Source of the DNA: Actinomycetales bacterium UBA1416
Lineage (GTDB): Bacteria; Actinomycetota; Actinomycetes; Actinomycetales; Actinomycetaceae
NCBI GenBank assembly: GCA_002304945.1
Contig: DBPQ01000094.1
Span: 1 to 10,999 of the forward strand
DNA length: 10,999 bases
Direction of reading: 5' to 3'
The stretch's first letter is position 1; the number at the start of each line of letters is the position of its first letter. Below are positions 8,170-10,999 of this stretch, in pieces. The translations under genes and the position numbers were made by a program. The notes beneath the pieces are model-generated. The model was not told the DNA's origin and searched no databases. It saw nothing but the letters and a program-made list of their open reading frames with translations.

Positions 8170-9491
8170 GCGTCACCGAACCCGGCACCCTCTCCCCGGT
8201 CCTCACCGAACTGTGGGGGGTCGACCGGTCCTGGACCCTCGACGTCTACCGCGAGCACGGCGGCTACCGCGCGTGGGAGAAGGCCCAGGGCATGGACCCG
8301 GCCGACATCGTCTCCCTGGTGAAGGACTCCGGCATCCGGGGCCGCGGCGGCGCGGGCTTCCCGACCGGCCTCAAGTGGTCCTTCCTCCCGAAGCCCGACG
8401 GCGGCCCCACCTACCTCGTGGTGAACGCGGACGAGTCCGAACCCGGGACCTGCAAGGACATTCCGCTCATGATGGCCAACCCCCACGTGCTCATCGAGGG
8501 CATGGCCATCACCGCCTACGCGATCCGCTGCAACCACGCCTTCATCTACCTGCGCGGCGAGGTGGTGCACGTCTACCGGCGGCTCCTGGCCGCGGTGCGT
8601 GAGGCCCGGGAGGCGGGTCTCCTCGGGACCGGCCTCGGGCCCGACGGGGACTACGACCTGGACATCACCGTGCACGCCGGTGCCGGTGCCTACATCTGCG
8701 GCGAGGAGACCGCGCTCCTCGACTCCCTCGAGGGGCGGCGTGGCCAGCCCCGTCTGAAGCCGCCGTTCCCCGCCGTCGCCGGCCTGTACGCCCGGCCGAC
8801 CGTGGTCAACAACGTCGAGTCCGTCGCGTCCGTCCCCGGGATCATCGGCAGGGGCGTGGACTGGTTCAAGGCGATGGGGACCGAGAAGTCCACCGGGCAC
8901 GGCATCTTCTCCGTCTCCGGGCACGTGGCCAACCCCGGCCAGTTCGAGGCCCCGCTGGGCATCACCATGCGCACCCTGATCGACCTCGCCGGAGGCATGC
9001 GGGACGGCCGGAGGCTGAAGTTCTGGACGCCGGGCGGTTCGTCCACCCCGATCTTCACCGAGGAGCACCTCGACGTCCCCCTGGACTTCGACTCCGTGGC
9101 CGCCGCGGGCTCCATGCTCGGCACCCGTGCGCTCCAGGTGTTCGACGAGACCACCTCCGTGGTCCGCGTGGTGCGCGGCTGGACCGACTTCTACCAGCAC
9201 GAGTCCTGCGGCAAGTGCACCCCCTGCCGCGAGGGCACCTTCTGGATGCGGCAGGTCATGCACCGCCTCGAGGCCGGCAAGGGCCTGCCCGGGGACGTCG
9301 ACCTGCTGCTCGACGTGGCCGGCAACATCCTCGGACGCTCCTTCTGCGCCCTCGGCGACGCCGCGGCCACCCCCATCCAGAGCGCCATCAAGTACTTCCG
9401 GGACGAGTTCGAGGCGGGGTACACCACGCCCGCGAGCGAACTCTTCCCGTATGCCGCATCCGCGAGATTCAGTGAGGTAGGGATCCGATGA
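8166..9491 (+). CDS. nuoF: NADH-quinone oxidoreductase subunit F (NADH- and FMN-binding)
   Basis: A 441-residue homologue of the 51-kDa subunit; it oxidises NADH, holds FMN and passes electrons to cluster N3. The glycine-rich nucleotide motif is GRGGAGFPTGLKW (59-71), NADESEPGTCKD (87-98) follows, and AGAGAYICGEETALLDSLEG (171-190) belongs to the FMN/NADH site. The N3 [4Fe-4S] ligands are C348, C351 and C354 (ESCGKCTPCREG) and C394 (SFCALGD), matching Thermus Nqo1 353/356/359/400. Length is normal. The start is GTG 8166, overlapping the nuoE stop as GTGA; the next in-frame candidates would cut into the conserved domain. The stop overlaps the nuoG start as ATGA (9488-9491). Confidence 0.97.
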   Translation: MSVTEPGTLSPVLTELWGVDRSWTLDVYREHGGYRAWEKAQGMDPADIVSLVKDSGIRGRGGAGFPTGLKWSFLPKPDGGPTYLVVNADESEPGTCKDIPLMMANPHVLIEGMAITAYAIRCNHAFIYLRGEVVHVYRRLLAAVREAREAGLLGTGLGPDGDYDLDITVHAGAGAYICGEETALLDSLEGRRGQPRLKPPFPAVAGLYARPTVVNNVESVASVPGIIGRGVDWFKAMGTEKSTGHGIFSVSGHVANPGQFEAPLGITMRTLIDLAGGMRDGRRLKFWTPGGSSTPIFTEEHLDVPLDFDSVAAAGSMLGTRALQVFDETTSVVRVVRGWTDFYQHESCGKCTPCREGTFWMRQVMHRLEAGKGLPGDVDLLLDVAGNILGRSFCALGDAAATPIQSAIKYFRDEFEAGYTTPASELFPYAASARFSEVGIR

Positions 9492-10999
9492 CAGCCACCG
9501 TCCCGCGCCCCGAGGCCGAGCTGCTCACCGTCACCATCGACGGCGTCGAGGTCCAGGTCCCCAAGGGAACGCTGATCATCCGTGCTGCCGAGCAGGCCGG
9601 CATCGAGATCCCGCGCTTCTGCGACCACCCCCTTCTGAAGCCCGCCGGCGCGTGCCGGCAGTGCCTGGTGGACGTCGCGATGCCGGACCGTGAGGGCAAC
9701 GTCCGCAAGATGCCGAAGCCCCAGGCCTCCTGCACCATGGAGGTCACCCCGGGCATGGTCGTGAACACGCAGCACACCTCCGAGGTGGCGGACAAGGCCC
9801 AGCACGGGATCATGGAGTTCCTCCTGATCAACCACCCGCTCGACTGCCCGGTCTGCGACAAGGGCGGTGAGTGCCCCCTCCAGAACCAGGCGCTCGCCCA
9901 CGGCCGGGCCGCCACCCGGTTCATGGACGTCAAGCGGGCCTTCCCGAAGCCCATCCGGATCTCCACGCAGATCCTGCTCGACCGGGACCGCTGCATCCTG
10001 TGCCAGCGTTGCACCCGCTTCTCCTCCGAGATCGCGGGCGACGCGTTCATCGCCCTCCAGGGGCGGGGCGCCGGCTCGCCGGCCTACGAGCTGCACGGGC
10101 TGCACGGCTCCCAGGTCGGACGCTTCGACGAGCACGTCCTCGACTTCTCCGACACCGCTCCGGAGGAGCCGCTCGTGCTCGCGACCGACGTCACCGGCCC
10201 GCAGGGACTACCCGGAATCGCCGGGGCGATGGCGACCGGCCCCATCGGCCGGGCCGAGCTCGACACCTCCGGCCGGCCGTTCGCGTCCTACTTCTCCGGC
10301 AACACGATCCAGATCTGCCCGGTCGGTGCCCTCACCTCGGCCACCTACCGCTTCCGTGCCCGCCCGTTCGACCTCGTGGCGACGCCGTCCGTTGCGGAGC
10401 ACGACTCCTCCGGCGCGGCGATCCGGGTGGACATGCGCCGCGGCGCCGTCATGCGCCGCCTCTCGGGCAACGACCCGGAGGTCAACGAGGAGTGGATCAC
10501 GGACAAGGACCGCTTCGCCTTCACCTGGCAGGACGCCCCCGACCGCCTCACCATGCCGCTGGTGCGGGACGAGGAGACCGGTGAGCTGGTGCCCACGTCC
10601 TGGTCCGAGGCCCTCGACATCGCCGCCCGTGGTCTCGAGCGGGCCCGGGCCGGTGGCGGCGTCGCCGCGCTCCCCGGTGGCCGCCTCACCCTCGAGGACG
10701 CCTACGCCTGGTCCGCCTTCACCCGCGTGGTGCTCGGCAGCAACGACGTCGACCACCGGGCGCGCGCCCACTCCGACGAGGAGGCGGCCTTCCTCGCCGC
10801 CCACGTCGCGGGGTCCGGCCTCGGCGTCACCTTCGGCGACCTCGAGCGGGCACCCCGGGTGCTGCTCGTGGACCTCGAGCCCGAGGAGGAGGTCGGCAAC
10901 GTCTTCCTCCGGCTCCGCAAGGGAGTGGTGGCGGACCGCGTGAAGGTTGTCACCGTGGCACCGTTCGAGACCCGCGGGTCCGCCAAGCTGGCGGCCCGG
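9488..10999 (+). CDS. nuoG: NADH-quinone oxidoreductase subunit G, N-terminal 504 residues (3'-truncated by window edge), lacking N7 ligands
   Basis: Large iron-sulfur subunit of the complex I peripheral arm. The frame from ATG 9488 is open to the window end; family members here are about 800 residues. N-terminal ferredoxin domain: [2Fe-2S] N1b ligands C45, C56, C59 and C82. N5: H116, C120, C123 and C129 (HPLDCPVCDKGGEC). N4: C169, C172, C175 (CILCQRC) and C277 (QICPVGAL). The molybdopterin-oxidoreductase-like region follows. Two oddities stand out. First, all four N7 cysteine positions are replaced (A303, D306, A310, T338), although flanking residues match actinobacterial NuoG. Second, about 50-60 extra residues lie between GDAFIAL (184-190) and YFSGNTIQICPVG (268-280). 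Both look like stable features, since the reading frame and all other ligands are intact. The start overlaps the nuoF stop (ATGA). Confidence 0.95.
   Translation, partial: MTATVPRPEAELLTVTIDGVEVQVPKGTLIIRAAEQAGIEIPRFCDHPLLKPAGACRQCLVDVAMPDREGNVRKMPKPQASCTMEVTPGMVVNTQHTSEVADKAQHGIMEFLLINHPLDCPVCDKGGECPLQNQALAHGRAATRFMDVKRAFPKPIRISTQILLDRDRCILCQRCTRFSSEIAGDAFIALQGRGAGSPAYELHGLHGSQVGRFDEHVLDFSDTAPEEPLVLATDVTGPQGLPGIAGAMATGPIGRAELDTSGRPFASYFSGNTIQICPVGALTSATYRFRARPFDLVATPSVAEHDSSGAAIRVDMRRGAVMRRLSGNDPEVNEEWITDKDRFAFTWQDAPDRLTMPLVRDEETGELVPTSWSEALDIAARGLERARAGGGVAALPGGRLTLEDAYAWSAFTRVVLGSNDVDHRARAHSDEEAAFLAAHVAGSGLGVTFGDLERAPRVLLVDLEPEEEVGNVFLRLRKGVVADRVKVVTVAPFETRGSAKLAAR

Noticed and set aside
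9867..10943. Long + strand frame (358 codons) overlapping nuoG in another frame
   Set aside because: It is Ser/Pro/Arg-rich shadow sequence. The true frame from 9488 encodes NuoG with all N1b, N4 and N5 cluster ligands and simply has no stop before the window ends.

Overview
The window is very GC-rich, with codon third positions almost always G or C, and is packed with genes that all read on the + strand. The proteins look actinobacterial: a MenG starting in the mycobacterial/actinobacterial style, a geranylgeranyl-reductase-family flavoprotein directly upstream of the nuo genes, long N- or C-terminal extensions on NuoC and NuoE, and an actinobacterial-type NuoG. The NuoG variant suggests the order Micrococcales, but I cannot fix the order or genus from sequence alone. 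This is chromosomal core-metabolism DNA. I see no mobile element, tRNA, rRNA, CRISPR array or phage gene.

Layout. Positions 2-940 hold the 3' part of menD (menaquinone synthesis; the 5' end lies outside the window). Positions 1016-2224 encode a membrane-anchored HtrA/DegP-like trypsin-fold protease with one PDZ domain. Positions 2256-2975 are menG (ubiE family), the last methylation of menaquinone. Positions 3043-4335 encode a FAD-dependent geranylgeranyl-reductase-family enzyme, probably a MenJ-like reductase of the menaquinone side chain. From 4352 to the window end runs a type I NADH dehydrogenase (complex I) operon in canonical order: nuoA, nuoB, nuoC, nuoD, nuoE, nuoF and the first 504 codons of nuoG. 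The nuo genes are joined by 1- to 4-nt start/stop overlaps or an 8-nt gap, so they are very probably co-transcribed and translationally coupled.

Functionally the segment couples production and tailoring of menaquinone (menD, menG, menJ-like) to the main enzyme that reduces it (complex I). The protease is the one member with no obvious metabolic link. Its Shine-Dalgarno sequence sits inside a perfect 8-bp hairpin, which suggests separate post-transcriptional control. menG has a plausible promoter placed for a leaderless mRNA.

The most notable observation is in NuoG. All four cysteines that bind the extra [4Fe-4S] cluster N7 in E. coli, Thermus and many actinobacterial homologues are replaced (A303, D306, A310, T338), while every ligand of N1b, N4 and N5 is kept. 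The same protein carries an insertion of roughly 50-60 residues just before the last N4 cysteine. I found no evidence of an entirely new multi-gene system here; the remaining leads concern regulation and lineage-specific complex I architecture.
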